Assembly: GCA_044221805.1 (NCBI GenBank)
Contig: JBGAOK010000003.1
Span: forward strand, 14,815 to 78,814
Length of the DNA: 64,000 nucleotides
Direction: 5' to 3'
DNA from: Meridianimarinicoccus sp044221805
Lineage (GTDB): Bacteria > Pseudomonadota > Alphaproteobacteria > Rhodobacterales > Rhodobacteraceae
Every line of letters begins with the position of its first letter. Position 1 is the stretch's first letter. The translations under genes were made by a program, and so were the position numbers. The notes beneath the pieces were generated by a model that did not search any database, was not told the origin of the DNA, and saw nothing but the letters and a program-made list of their open reading frames with translations. Positions 44,333 through 56,080 of this stretch are shown here, piece after piece.

Positions 44333-45301
44333 ATGACTCCCTTCGCGATTGCCGGCATCCAGATGCAGGTGGATGCGCTGCATTCGAATGTCGAGGCGAT
44401 GTGCAACCGGGTCGACATCCTGATGGCGCGGTTCCCCTGGACCCAGATGGTGCTGTTCAGCGAGCTCGCCCCCTATGGGCCCCTGGAGCGTTTTGCCCAG
44501 CCGATCCCGAACCACGCCGTTGCCCGGTTCCAGGCCAAGGCGCGGGAACACGGACTCTGGCTGATCCCGGGGTCGATGTACGAGACCGCGCCCGACGGGC
44601 TGATCCGCAACACCGCCGTGGTGATCGCCCCTGATGGGGCCATAGTGGCACGCTATTCCAAGATGTTCCCGTTCCGGCCCTACGAGACCGGTATCGCCGC
44701 AGGGACCGAGTTCTGCGTCTTCGACGTGCCGCGGGTGGGCCGGTTCGGCCTGTCGATCTGCTATGACATCTGGTTTCCCGAGACCACAAGGCACCTGACC
44801 AGCCAGGGGGTCGAGGTCCTGTTGCACCCGGTGATGACCGGCACCACCGACCGCGACGCCGAGATCGCCATCGCACGGGCCACCGCGGCGCAGTTCCAGT
44901 GCTTCGTGTTCGACGTGAACGGTCTGGGCGCCGGCGGCGTCGGCCAGTCGCTGGTGGTCGACCCGGCCGCGACGGTGCTGCACCAGTCCGCCGGGCAGGA
45001 GGATCTGTTTCCGATCGAGATCGACCTAGACCAGGTGCGGCGCCAGCGCGAGACCGGCCTGAAGGGGCTGGGGCAGGTACTGAAAAGCTTCCGCGACCGC
45101 GAGGCGGCCTTCCCGGTCTATGACCGGTCCGGCGGGGCCGACGGATATCTGCACACGCTGGGGCCGCTGGTCACCCCCGCCCAGGGGTCGCGCGCCGGCC
45201 TTGGCGCGGCGCATCCCGCCGTCGACCCTCCGGCGGACCCGGCAGGCAGCGGCATCAGCGACGCGGCGGCTCCGCTCCGGCAGCGGACCGGATCGGACTG
45301 A
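44333..45301 (+). CDS. Carbon-nitrogen hydrolase (nitrilase superfamily)
   Basis: A 322-residue hydrolase with the complete Glu-Lys-Cys triad: Glu44 in LFSELAPYG, Lys110 in RYSKMFPFRPYE and Cys143 in SICYDIWFPE. It probably cleaves an amide (N-carbamoyl or omega-amide type) rather than a nitrile. The last roughly 45 residues are proline-rich and unlike the family, so the functional fold ends near residue 280. GAGGAGAG precedes the ATG. It is divergent from putA, but a link to proline use is only inference. Confidence 0.88.
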   Translation: MTPFAIAGIQMQVDALHSNVEAMCNRVDILMARFPWTQMVLFSELAPYGPLERFAQPIPNHAVARFQAKAREHGLWLIPGSMYETAPDGLIRNTAVVIAPDGAIVARYSKMFPFRPYETGIAAGTEFCVFDVPRVGRFGLSICYDIWFPETTRHLTSQGVEVLLHPVMTGTTDRDAEIAIARATAAQFQCFVFDVNGLGAGGVGQSLVVDPAATVLHQSAGQEDLFPIEIDLDQVRRQRETGLKGLGQVLKSFRDREAAFPVYDRSGGADGYLHTLGPLVTPAQGSRAGLGAAHPAVDPPADPAGSGISDAAAPLRQRTGSD

Positions 45302-45644
45302 TGACCCGGCGGGCCCGACCGCGCCCCGCGCCGAAGCCGAAGCACCTCCGCGCGGGCCGGGTCGGAGGCAGGCGCAGACTGCCCCACCTCGGGGTGCATC
45401 GGGTTCGCCCCGACGGGACCCGGCGATTGAAGCGCCGGCCGGGCGGGGACCGGACGAAGTTCCCCGGACCCGGCGCGACCCACGGCCATGCCCGGCACCT
45501 CAACCTGACCGCACTGACCCATGCCGGGTCACGGAACCCGCGCCGCGGCCTCCGCAAACGGTCGCCCGAGGGGGCGTAGCATGGCCGGTGCCGGGGACGC
45601 GGTTTCCCCGGTCATCCGCCTTCAGCACCTTGGAGGCGGAAGCC
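45302..45644. other. 343-bp gap between convergent genes
   Basis: Very GC-rich, with open frames on both strands that translate to Arg/Pro-rich strings without family resemblance. No RNA gene is recognised. Confidence 0.45.
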
Positions 45645-46574
45645 TCAGCCCAGGATCTGCAGCCAGACCCAGGCCGTCAGCACCGTCGCCGCAGTGGCGA
45701 CCAGCACCGACGAGGCCACCACCCGGCGGGCGCGGCCATACATGTCGGCGAAGACATAGGCGTTCACGCCGGGCGGCATTGCGGCGGTGATCACCGCTGC
45801 CTGCAGGTTGCCGTGCGGCAGCTCCAGCCACGACCCGAGCCCGAACGTGATCGCCGGGTGCAGGACCAGCGACACGCCGGTCACATACGCGATGGCGCGG
45901 AAGTCGCCGTCGGGGCGATAGCGCACGAGGATGCCGCCCAGCCCGAACAGCGCCGCCGGCAGCGCCGCCTTCGACATCAGGTCGGCCGAGTCGCGGATCG
46001 CCGCGGGCACCGGCAGGCCGGTCAGGTTCACCAGAAGTCCCAGCGCGATCCCGATCACCATGGCGTTCGAGAACATCGCGGTCAGGATCGACCGGACCGT
46101 CGCCAGCCAGCCGCCGCCGCCGCCCCGCGCGATCTCCATCGCGGTGATGCCGATCATGTAGCAGATCGGCGAGTGCACCGAGATGATGGCGAAGTTCGCC
46201 GCCAGCGACCCGGGGCCATAGGCGCGTTCCGAGATCGGCACGCCGAGCAGCAGCGAGTTCGAGAACAGGCAGCAGAAGCCGATCGCCGCCGCATCCTCCC
46301 AGGACCGGCCGAACAGGAAGCGCGCCCCCAGAAGGCCCGCGGCGAAGCCCGAAAAGGCACCTGCATAGAAGCTCGCCAGCAGCTTCAGGTCGAAGCTGGC
46401 GCCGAGGTCGAGCTTCGAGATCGCCGTGAACAGCAGGCAGGGGATGGCGAACTTCTGGGTGAAGCGCATCAGCCCGTCGACGCCCGACTCGCTGAACAGC
46501 CCGCGCCGCACCGCGAGATAGCCGAAGACGATCACGAGGAAGACCGGCAGGACGACCTGGATCAGCGCGCCCAC
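45645..46574 (-). CDS. AEC family (auxin efflux carrier-like) transporter
   Basis: A 309-residue inner-membrane carrier with about ten hydrophobic segments in two halves, typical of the AEC/malonate-type transporters. The first helix is LIQVVLPVFLVIVFGYLAVRRG; conserved elements are FAIPCLLF, GFCCLFSNSLLLGVPI and the C-terminal ITAAMPPGVNAYVFADMYGR. The substrate may be a carboxylate or amino acid. Its start lies 3 bp after the MBL gene's stop, so it is the last gene of the minus-strand unit beginning with dacC. Confidence 0.88.
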   Translation of the reverse strand: MGALIQVVLPVFLVIVFGYLAVRRGLFSESGVDGLMRFTQKFAIPCLLFTAISKLDLGASFDLKLLASFYAGAFSGFAAGLLGARFLFGRSWEDAAAIGFCCLFSNSLLLGVPISERAYGPGSLAANFAIISVHSPICYMIGITAMEIARGGGGGWLATVRSILTAMFSNAMVIGIALGLLVNLTGLPVPAAIRDSADLMSKAALPAALFGLGGILVRYRPDGDFRAIAYVTGVSLVLHPAITFGLGSWLELPHGNLQAAVITAAMPPGVNAYVFADMYGRARRVVASSVLVATAATVLTAWVWLQILG

Positions 46575-46577
46575 AAT

Positions 46578-47378
46578 TCAGTCCGGCACGGTCAGGACAA
46601 GACCGTCATGGGCCGGGATCACATGCTCCGGGGTCTCGGCGTCGACCGCGTCGTGGTCGAGGTCGAGATGCATGTTGGTCAGCACCGCCCGGCGCGGCGT
46701 GGCGCGGGCGATCCAGTCCAGCGACTGCGCCAGATGGGCATGGGTCGGGTGCGGCGTGCGGCGCAGTGCGTCGAGGATCCAGATCTCCAGCCCGGCCAGC
46801 AGGGGCCAGCTTTCCTCGTAGATGTCCGAGACGTCAGGCAGGTAGGCCACGTCGCCGATGCGGAAGCCGAGCACGTCCAGATTGCGTCCATGGGCGACCC
46901 GGAACGGCTGGAAGGTGATCGTGCCGCCGGGCCCGTCGACGGCGACCGGCCCCTCGATCAGGTTCAGGTTCAGGATCGCCGGGTAATCCGAGCCTTCCGG
47001 GGTCTCGAAGGCATAGCCGAACCGGGTGACCAGGCTGTCGGCGGTGGGCCGGTCGGCCCAGATGTCAAGCCGCCGATGGGTGTTGAACACGATCATCCGC
47101 AGGTCGTCGATGCCGTGGACATGATCGGCATGGGCATGGGTGTAGATCACCCCGTCCAGCACGCCGACGCCGGCATCCAGCAACTGGGCGCGCAGGTCGG
47201 GCGAGGTGTCGACCAGAACCCGGGTGACGGCGCCTGCCGACACGCGCTCGACGAGCAGCGAACAGCGCCGGCGCCGGTTCAGCGGGTTGCCGGGGTCGCA
47301 TTCGCCCCAGTGTCCGCCCAGCCGTGGCACGCCCCCGGACGAGCCGCAGCCGAGGATGGTGAAGCGCAACTCGGCCAT
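46578..47378 (-). CDS. MBL-fold metallohydrolase, PhnP-like
   Basis: A 266-residue metallo-beta-lactamase-fold hydrolase. The metal motif HAHADHVHGIDDLR and the start RFTILGCGSSGGVPRLGGHWGECDP place it with PhnP/phosphodiesterase-like proteins often encoded next to TatD in alphaproteobacteria. It probably hydrolyses a cyclic or linear phosphodiester. Its ATG overlaps the stop of tatD by one base. Confidence 0.88.
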   Translation of the reverse strand: MAELRFTILGCGSSGGVPRLGGHWGECDPGNPLNRRRRCSLLVERVSAGAVTRVLVDTSPDLRAQLLDAGVGVLDGVIYTHAHADHVHGIDDLRMIVFNTHRRLDIWADRPTADSLVTRFGYAFETPEGSDYPAILNLNLIEGPVAVDGPGGTITFQPFRVAHGRNLDVLGFRIGDVAYLPDVSDIYEESWPLLAGLEIWILDALRRTPHPTHAHLAQSLDWIARATPRRAVLTNMHLDLDHDAVDAETPEHVIPAHDGLVLTVPD

Positions 47379-48196
47379 CAGGCGGCGTGCCGGGCCGGCC
47401 AGACGGCGGCCTTGGCGAACAGCCGGTCGAAGTTCGCGCTGGTCTGGCGGGCGAATTCCGCCGGGGTCAGATCCCAGAGCCCGGCACCGATCGCCGCGGT
47501 CAGCGCCACGTGGGCCGGTTCGTTGCGCCGGCCGCGATGGGGCGGCGGTGCCAGATAGGGCGCGTCAGTTTCCACCAGGATGCGCTCGACCGGGGCGGCG
47601 GCGAAGATCTCGCGCAGCGCACCGCTTTTCGGGAAGGCGGCGATACCGGACATCGACAGGTAGAAGCCCAGCGACAACGCCGTCTGCGCCAGTTCCGCCG
47701 AGCTTGAAAAGCAGTGCATCACGCAGCCGAAGGCGCCGGCGGCGTGTTCCTCGGACAGGATCCGGGCCATGTCGTCATCGGCGCTGCGGGCATGGATGAT
47801 CAGCGGCAGGCCGGTCCGGCGGGCGGCCTCGATATGGAGGCGCAGGCTTTCCTGCTGCCGGGCGGCGCTTTCGGCGGTGTAGAAGTAATCCAGCCCGGTC
47901 TCGCCGATGCCGACGAACTTCGGGTGCGCTGACAGCGCGACCAGCGCTTCGACCGTCGCCAGCGGTTCCTCGACCGCGCTCATCGGATGGGTGCCGGCGG
48001 CGTAGAACACCGGGGCATGGGCCTCGGCGATGGCGCGGACCGCGGGTTCGGACCGCAGCCTAGTGCAGATCGTGACCATCCGGGTCACTCCGGCGGCTTC
48101 GGCCCGGGCGATGATCTGCGGCAACTCGCCGGCGAAATCCGGGAAATCCAGGTGACAGTGGCTGTCGACCAGTTCGGGCAAGGAGGGGTCACGCAT
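47378..48196 (-). CDS. TatD family metal-dependent DNase
   Basis: A 272-residue TIM-barrel hydrolase. Metal ligands are visible in VDSHCHLDFPDF, in IGETGLDYFY (glutamate), in PLIIHARSADDD, in MHCFSSSAE and in VETDAPYLAPPPHRGRRNEP. It acts as a 3'-5' exonuclease or deacylase-like hydrolase in DNA or RNA turnover. It sits between holB and the MBL gene in a tightly packed operon. Confidence 0.92.
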   Translation of the reverse strand: MRDPSLPELVDSHCHLDFPDFAGELPQIIARAEAAGVTRMVTICTRLRSEPAVRAIAEAHAPVFYAAGTHPMSAVEEPLATVEALVALSAHPKFVGIGETGLDYFYTAESAARQQESLRLHIEAARRTGLPLIIHARSADDDMARILSEEHAAGAFGCVMHCFSSSAELAQTALSLGFYLSMSGIAAFPKSGALREIFAAAPVERILVETDAPYLAPPPHRGRRNEPAHVALTAAIGAGLWDLTPAEFARQTSANFDRLFAKAAVWPARHAA

Positions 48197-48200
48197 GAAA

Positions 48201-49307
48201 CTACCTGTCGGCGGCGGTAAGGGCGGCCAGCCTGTCGATTCTCAGGACCATATCGAGGAGAAGGGCCTGAGCGTCAAGGTTCACCGCCAGCCCGCGGCGG
48301 ACCCGTTCGGTTTCGGTCTGCTGTGCCTCGGCCCATCGCAGCGCCGCCGCCCGGGCGGGCAGGGCGGCGCCGCCCGCAGGGACGGCGACCCCGGCCCGGG
48401 CCCTGTCGGCCAGGGCCGCATCGATGAAGGACAGGAACAGGGCGCGGCGATCCTCGGCGCCGGGCTGGGCCAGCAGCTGCGCCAGCCCGATCGCCTGCAT
48501 CCGGTCGACCCCGGGCATCGCGCCGATCAGCCGGTCCACCGCCCGGCGCAGCGCCAGCCCGTCCAGCGCGTGGATGCGCAGGGCGGCGCCCAGGCTGCCC
48601 CCCGCCAGCCCGGCCAGCGCGTCGCGGTCGGACGGGTCCAGGTCGGGCAGCAGGGCGGCCAGCGCCGCCGTCATCTCGGGCGCGGCCAGCGGCGCGCAGG
48701 TCAGCCGCCGGCAGCGCGACCGGATCGTCGGCAACAGCCGCGAGGGCAGGTGGCTGACCAGCAGGAACACCGCCCCGGCGGGCGGTTCCTCAAGCAGTTT
48801 CAGCAGCGCGTTGGCGGCATTGGGGTTCAGGTCGTCGGCACAGTCCACGATCACCACCCGGCGCCCGCCGTCGGGCAGGGACAGGGCGAAGAAGCCGCGG
48901 AGCGCGCGCACCTCGTCCACGGTGATGACCTGTCGGAACTTTCGCGCCTTGTCGTCCCAGCCGCGCCGCAACAGGAACAGGCCGGGGTCGCTCAGCGCGG
49001 TGATGCGGCGGTTGCGCGGGCTCGCGGGGTCGGAGTCCAGGGTGGCGGGGGGCACCGGCGCGTCGCCGAACAACCCGCCCCCGCCCGGCACCGGGAGGTC
49101 CAGCAGGAAGCGGGCGATCCGCCAGGCCAGGGTGGCCTTGCCGATCCCTGCCGGCCCGGTGATCAGCCAGGCATGGTGCAGCCTGCCGGCCGTGGCCGCG
49201 CCCAGAATCTCGGCCTCGGCCGCGTCGTGGCCCCAGACCCGGCCGGCGTCGCGGGGATGCGGCGCATCGCCGGCCCGGTCGGATTCGGGCGGGGCCCCGT
49301 CGGTCAT
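48201..49307 (-). CDS. holB: DNA polymerase III subunit delta'
   Basis: A 368-residue clamp-loader subunit. It has the AAA+ P-loop GPAGIGKAT, VITVDEVRALRGFFALSLPDGGRRVVIVDCADDLNPNAANALLKLLEEPPAGAVFLLVSH, and SRC (sensor) in PTIRSRCRRL. The start MTDGAPPESD at 49307 overlaps the tmk stop (ATGA); the longer frame inside tmk is rejected. In DNA replication it helps load the beta clamp. Confidence 0.93.
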   Translation of the reverse strand: MTDGAPPESDRAGDAPHPRDAGRVWGHDAAEAEILGAATAGRLHHAWLITGPAGIGKATLAWRIARFLLDLPVPGGGGLFGDAPVPPATLDSDPASPRNRRITALSDPGLFLLRRGWDDKARKFRQVITVDEVRALRGFFALSLPDGGRRVVIVDCADDLNPNAANALLKLLEEPPAGAVFLLVSHLPSRLLPTIRSRCRRLTCAPLAAPEMTAALAALLPDLDPSDRDALAGLAGGSLGAALRIHALDGLALRRAVDRLIGAMPGVDRMQAIGLAQLLAQPGAEDRRALFLSFIDAALADRARAGVAVPAGGAALPARAAALRWAEAQQTETERVRRGLAVNLDAQALLLDMVLRIDRLAALTAADR

Positions 49308-49960
49308 GGCGCCGCCGCGCGCTGCCCGGTGCGCGACGCCACGGCGGCGCGGACCCGTTCGGCCACCTCGGCCTCGCCGCCCGATCCGTCCACCAACTGC
49401 ACCCGTCCCGGTTCCGCCGCAGCCAGGGCCGCGAACCCGGCGCGGAGCCGGGTCTGGAACCCGGCGCCGAAGCGTTCGAAGCGGGTCTCGGCCCCGGCGC
49501 GCGCATCGGCGCGCGCCAGCGCGGCGGCGGGGTCGACGTCGATCACCAGCGTCAGGTCGGGCTGGCGCGGGATCATCAGCGCGTGCAGGCGGTCCACCAG
49601 CGCAGTCAGGTCGCCCCGGGTGGTGCCCTGATAGACCCGGGTCGAATCGGTGAAGCGATCGGTGATGACCGTCGCCCCTGCCGCCAGCGCCGGCGCGATG
49701 GTGCGTTCCCAGTGGTCGCGCCGGGCCGCGACGAACAGCAGGCACTCGGTCTCGGCAGACCAGCGGTCGGGGTCGCCCTCGACCAGCAGGCGCCGGATCT
49801 GCTCGGCGCCGGGCGAGCCGCCGGGTTCGCGGGTCAGCACCACCTCGACGCCTTCGGCGCGGAGCGTCCCGGCCAGACGCCGAGCCTGGGTGGACTTGCC
49901 GCAGCCGTCGATGCCTTCGAAGCTGATGAACCGGCCTCCGTCGACCCGGGGCCGGATCAA
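49304..49960 (-). CDS. tmk: dTMP kinase
   Basis: A 218-residue kinase that phosphorylates dTMP to dTDP. It has the P-loop FEGIDGCGKSTQ, the thymidylate-binding LTREPGGSPGAE, the DR(F/Y) motif ITDRFTDSTRVYQG, and DLTLVIDVDP. Its start overlaps the stop of the D-Ala-D-Ala carboxypeptidase gene by 4 bp, the usual dac-tmk-holB order of alphaproteobacteria. Confidence 0.95.
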   Translation of the reverse strand: MIRPRVDGGRFISFEGIDGCGKSTQARRLAGTLRAEGVEVVLTREPGGSPGAEQIRRLLVEGDPDRWSAETECLLFVAARRDHWERTIAPALAAGATVITDRFTDSTRVYQGTTRGDLTALVDRLHALMIPRQPDLTLVIDVDPAAALARADARAGAETRFERFGAGFQTRLRAGFAALAAAEPGRVQLVDGSGGEAEVAERVRAAVASRTGQRAAAP

Positions 49961-51117
49961 AACAGCTTTTCCGCTTCGCCGATGACCCGGTCCACCAGTG
50001 TCAGCGCGGCGCTGCGCACCCGCGGCACGAAGCCGCCATAGGCCACGCTCTGGTCCGCCACCAGCGGCAGGCGGGCGTCGGGCATGCCGTCCCGGGTGAC
50101 CACCAGCTCGCCCACCGGGTCGCCGGCATTCACCGGGGCCTGGATCGGGCTGTTGTAGACCACTTCGGCGGTGAGCGCCTTGGGGGCGCTGGCCTGGGTC
50201 AGCACGTTCAGATCCTGGGGCGCCACCAGCCCGATGGACTGCGCATCGCCCATCCAGACCGGCGCATCGGCGACCTTCTGGCCTTGCCTGACCACGGTGG
50301 TCTGGATGAACTGCCGGAAGGCCCAGGACACGATCTGTTCCGATTCGGTCGCCCGCGCCGCCATCGACGGCAGGCCGGTGATGACGAAGACGATGCGCCG
50401 GTCGCCCTGCTTGGCTGATCCCACGAGGCCATAGCCGGCTTCGGCGGTGTGACCGGTCTTCAGCCCGTCGGCGCCGATGCCCAGTCCCAGCAGCGGGTTG
50501 CGGTTCGAGCTGTTCTTCGGCGCACGGCCGTCGAACTCGTACTCCTCCTGCCCGAAGTAGTGGTAATGCTGCGGGAAGTCCTCGATCAGGCGCGTGGCCA
50601 GGATCGCCAGGTCGCGCACGCTCATCACATGGTTCGGGTCGGGCCAGCCCGAGGCATTGGTGAAGTGGGAATCCGTCATCCCGAGGGTCTGCGCCCGTTC
50701 CGTCATCAGCTGGGCGAAATGATCCTCGGTCCCGGCAAGGCCCTCGGCCACCACGACGGTCGCGTCATTGCCCGACTGCACGATGATGCCCTGGATCAGT
50801 TCCTCGACCGTGGGCCGGTCGCGTTCGTTGAGGAACATGGTCGACCCGCCCATCTGCCGGGCCCGGGTCGAAACGCCGAAGCGCGTGTCCATCTTGACGT
50901 TCGGGTTGTCGCGCAACGCTTCGAACAGCATGTAGACCGTCATCAGCTTCGACATCGACGCTGGCGGCAAGGCCTGGTCGGGGTTCTTTTCAAGAAGCAC
51001 CGTGTGGGTGCCGAGGTCGACCACATAGGCCGCGGTGGCCTGGGTCTCGTAGACAGCCTGGGCCGAAGCGGGAAGCGCGCCGGCGATCACCAGAAGGAGG
51101 GCGAGGAGTCGCTTCAT
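49957..51117 (-). CDS. dacC: D-alanyl-D-alanine carboxypeptidase (PBP5/6-like)
   Basis: A 386-residue low-molecular-mass penicillin-binding protein that trims peptidoglycan stem peptides. The signal peptide MKRLLALLLVIAGALPASA is cut after ASA. The three active-site motifs are S54-M-S-K57, S115-G-N117 and K220-T-G. The C-terminal domain ends in an amphipathic membrane-binding helix (ALTLVDRVIGEAEKLF). The start at 51117 has GGAGAG upstream. It is the first gene of the operon with tmk, holB, tatD, the MBL gene and the AEC gene. Confidence 0.93.
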   Translation of the reverse strand: MKRLLALLLVIAGALPASAQAVYETQATAAYVVDLGTHTVLLEKNPDQALPPASMSKLMTVYMLFEALRDNPNVKMDTRFGVSTRARQMGGSTMFLNERDRPTVEELIQGIIVQSGNDATVVVAEGLAGTEDHFAQLMTERAQTLGMTDSHFTNASGWPDPNHVMSVRDLAILATRLIEDFPQHYHYFGQEEYEFDGRAPKNSSNRNPLLGLGIGADGLKTGHTAEAGYGLVGSAKQGDRRIVFVITGLPSMAARATESEQIVSWAFRQFIQTTVVRQGQKVADAPVWMGDAQSIGLVAPQDLNVLTQASAPKALTAEVVYNSPIQAPVNAGDPVGELVVTRDGMPDARLPLVADQSVAYGGFVPRVRSAALTLVDRVIGEAEKLF

Positions 51118-51357
51118 GGGCTCTCCGATGTGGTTCTGCGGATTTCTGCTCGGGCGGGAGCCTATCACCGGCCCCCGCCGCTTCCAACCCCGGCCGGTGA
51201 CGTGGTGGCCGCCGCCTGTCATGGCCCGGCCGGCGGCCGGCCGCGCCTATCGCCGCCGGCAGCGCGGCCCGGTCCGCGCACCGTGGTCCTGGCCGCCACC
51301 GCGCCGACCGGCCGGGGGTGATCGCGGCCGCCATGTTCGCTCCGCCGGCGCGTCACG

Positions 51358-51372
51358 CGTTTGACACAAACG
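51358..51372. promoter_or_regulatory. Operator candidate upstream of speA
   Basis: CGTTTG-ACA-CAAACG is a perfect inverted repeat. It overlaps a TTGACA (51361-51366) that could be a -35 element, the place a repressor would block. It lies about 190 bp before the speA start. The regulator is unknown. Confidence 0.45.
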
Positions 51373-51415
51373 GACAGCAGGGTGGCGGCGCAACGGTCCG
51401 GGTCCGGCAGGGGTC

Positions 51416-51446
51416 TGCAACCTGCGCGGCAGCGGCGCAGGTTGCA
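51416..51446 (+). promoter_or_regulatory. Leader hairpin upstream of speA
   Basis: TGCAACCTGCGC and GCGCAGGTTGCA form a perfect 12-bp stem with a 7-nt loop, about 115 bp before the ATG. It has no T tract. It could be an RNA control element or a DNA operator; sequence alone cannot decide. Confidence 0.45.
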
Positions 51447-51561
51447 ACGCGCGGGGCGGAACCGGGCCATAGCCTTGCCGGTTGCATGTCGGGCGGTTGA
51501 GCGTCAAAGACGGCCCCGGCGAATCCCCTCGCGGGGGAGAGACAGGGACCGGAGTTCGGGC

Positions 51562-53433
<1,872 letters not shown>

Positions 53434-53439
53434 TCCGGT

Positions 53440-53471
53440 GGCACCGGCCGGCCCTTCGGCCGTCCGGTGCC
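53440..53471 (+). other. Strong hairpin between speA and the dehydrogenase gene
   Basis: Arms GGCACCGG and CCGGTGCC, then one mismatch, then CGGCC and GGCCG around a CTTC loop, 6 bp after the speA stop. There is no T run. It may be an mRNA stabiliser, a processing site or a weak attenuator. Confidence 0.6.
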
Positions 53472-53551
53472 GCAACCCATCAGGACGATTGAGTCCCGCC
53501 GGAAGACCGGCCAGGGACGGCGCAACCGAACGAGAAGGACGAGAGGGCTTC

Positions 53552-54763
<1,212 letters not shown>

Positions 54764-54777
54764 GCCCCGACCACAAC

Positions 54778-54812
54778 CCGGCCGGTGCGGGCATCGAACC
54801 CGCGCCGGCCGG
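54778..54812 (+). other. Strong hairpin between dehydrogenase gene and nspC
   Basis: CCGGCCGGTGCGGG and CCCGCGCCGGCCGG pair over 14 bp with one G-U pair, around a 7-nt loop (CATCGAA). It lies 14 bp after the stop and about 45 bp before nspC. It is the second such element in this operon. Confidence 0.6.
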
Positions 54813-54857
54813 TCGCGCGCCTTCGGCCCGCTCCGCCGCCCGAGACGAGGACAGGAC

Positions 54858-56075
54858 ATGAACAGGACCATCGAGCTTTCCGCGGACGGCGCGGCCATCG
54901 ACATCGCGGCCGACAGCGCGAACCGCTTCGCGCGGCTCGACCTGACCCGGGTGCCGTCGCCCTGCTTCGTGGTCGATGCCGCGCAGATCGAGCGCAACTG
55001 CCGGATCCTCGCCGAGGTCGCGGCCGAGTCGGGGGCGAAGATCTTCCTCGCCCTGAAGGCCTTCGCCATGCCGGCACTGGCCCCGGTGATCATGCGCCAC
55101 CTGTCGGGCACCGCCGCTTCGGGCATCCACGAGGCGCGGCTGGGGCGCGAGCGCTTCGGCGGCCATGTCGCCACCTTCAACGCCGGCTTCAAGGCGGACG
55201 AACTGCGCGAGGTCCTGAAGATCTCGGACCACGTGATCTTCAACTCGCCGAGCCAGCACGCCCGCTTCCGCCCGATCGTCGAGGCCGCCCGCGCCGCCGG
55301 TTCGACGGCCGAGATCGGCCTCAGGATCAACCCCGAGCATTCCGAGGGCTGGAACCCGAAATACGACCCCGCCGGCCCCTGTTCGCGGCTGGGCACGCCG
55401 GTGTCGCAGATCACGCCCGCCGACCTGGAGGGCCTTGACGGCCTGCACATGCACACGCTCTGCGAGCAGGGGTTCGAGCCGCTGGCGCGCACCTGGGAGG
55501 TGGTGGGACCGAAGATCGGACCCTGGCTCGACGGCATGCGCTGGATGAACCTGGGCGGCGGGCATCACATCACCATGCCCGACTACGACCGCGCGGGGCT
55601 GGTGCGGCTGATCCGCGAGATCCGCGCCCGCCACGGCGTCGAGGTCTATCTGGAGCCGGGCGAGGCGGTGGTGCTGCACTCCGCGATCCTGGTGGGCGAG
55701 GTGCTGGACCTGTTCCAGAACGGCGTGCCGCTGGCGATCTCGGACATTTCCGCGACCTGCCACATGCCGGACGTGAACGAAGCCCCGTACCGCCCGGATC
55801 TGCTGGGAGAACTTCCCGAGGGCGAAGGCGTCGCGGTGCGCGTCGGCGGGCCGTCCTGCCTGGCCGGCGACTTCATCGGCAGCTTCCGCCCGGCGGTGCC
55901 CTGGCAGATCGGCGACCGCTTCGCCTTCCTCGACCAGGCGCATTACTCGGTGGTGAAGACCAACACCTTCAACGGCGTGCCGCTGCCGGCGCTGGCGGTC
56001 TGGGATTCGCGCAGCGACGCGCTGGAGGTGGTGCGCCGGTTCGGCTACGAGGACTTCGCCTCGCGGCTGGGCTGA
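54858..56075 (+). CDS. nspC: Carboxynorspermidine/carboxyspermidine decarboxylase
   Basis: A 405-residue PLP decarboxylase of the alanine-racemase fold that makes spermidine or norspermidine from the carboxy precursor. PLP lysine K67 is in FLALKAFAMPAL; also seen are the glycine-rich phosphate loop MNLGGGHHIT and EPGEAVVLHSAILV. The N-terminal roughly 25 residues are an extension compared with shorter relatives. The agmatinase gene begins 5 bp after its stop. Confidence 0.93.
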   Translation: MNRTIELSADGAAIDIAADSANRFARLDLTRVPSPCFVVDAAQIERNCRILAEVAAESGAKIFLALKAFAMPALAPVIMRHLSGTAASGIHEARLGRERFGGHVATFNAGFKADELREVLKISDHVIFNSPSQHARFRPIVEAARAAGSTAEIGLRINPEHSEGWNPKYDPAGPCSRLGTPVSQITPADLEGLDGLHMHTLCEQGFEPLARTWEVVGPKIGPWLDGMRWMNLGGGHHITMPDYDRAGLVRLIREIRARHGVEVYLEPGEAVVLHSAILVGEVLDLFQNGVPLAISDISATCHMPDVNEAPYRPDLLGELPEGEGVAVRVGGPSCLAGDFIGSFRPAVPWQIGDRFAFLDQAHYSVVKTNTFNGVPLPALAVWDSRSDALEVVRRFGYEDFASRLG

Positions 56076-56080
56076 GGCCG

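Larger units (their letters stand above)
51118..51561. other. 444-bp divergent region dacC / speA with two inverted repeats
   Basis: This holds the promoters of the dacC operon (left) and the polyamine operon (right). It contains a 15-bp perfect palindrome at 51358-51372 and a perfect 12-bp hairpin at 51416-51446, described separately. No gene was seen. Confidence 0.6.
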
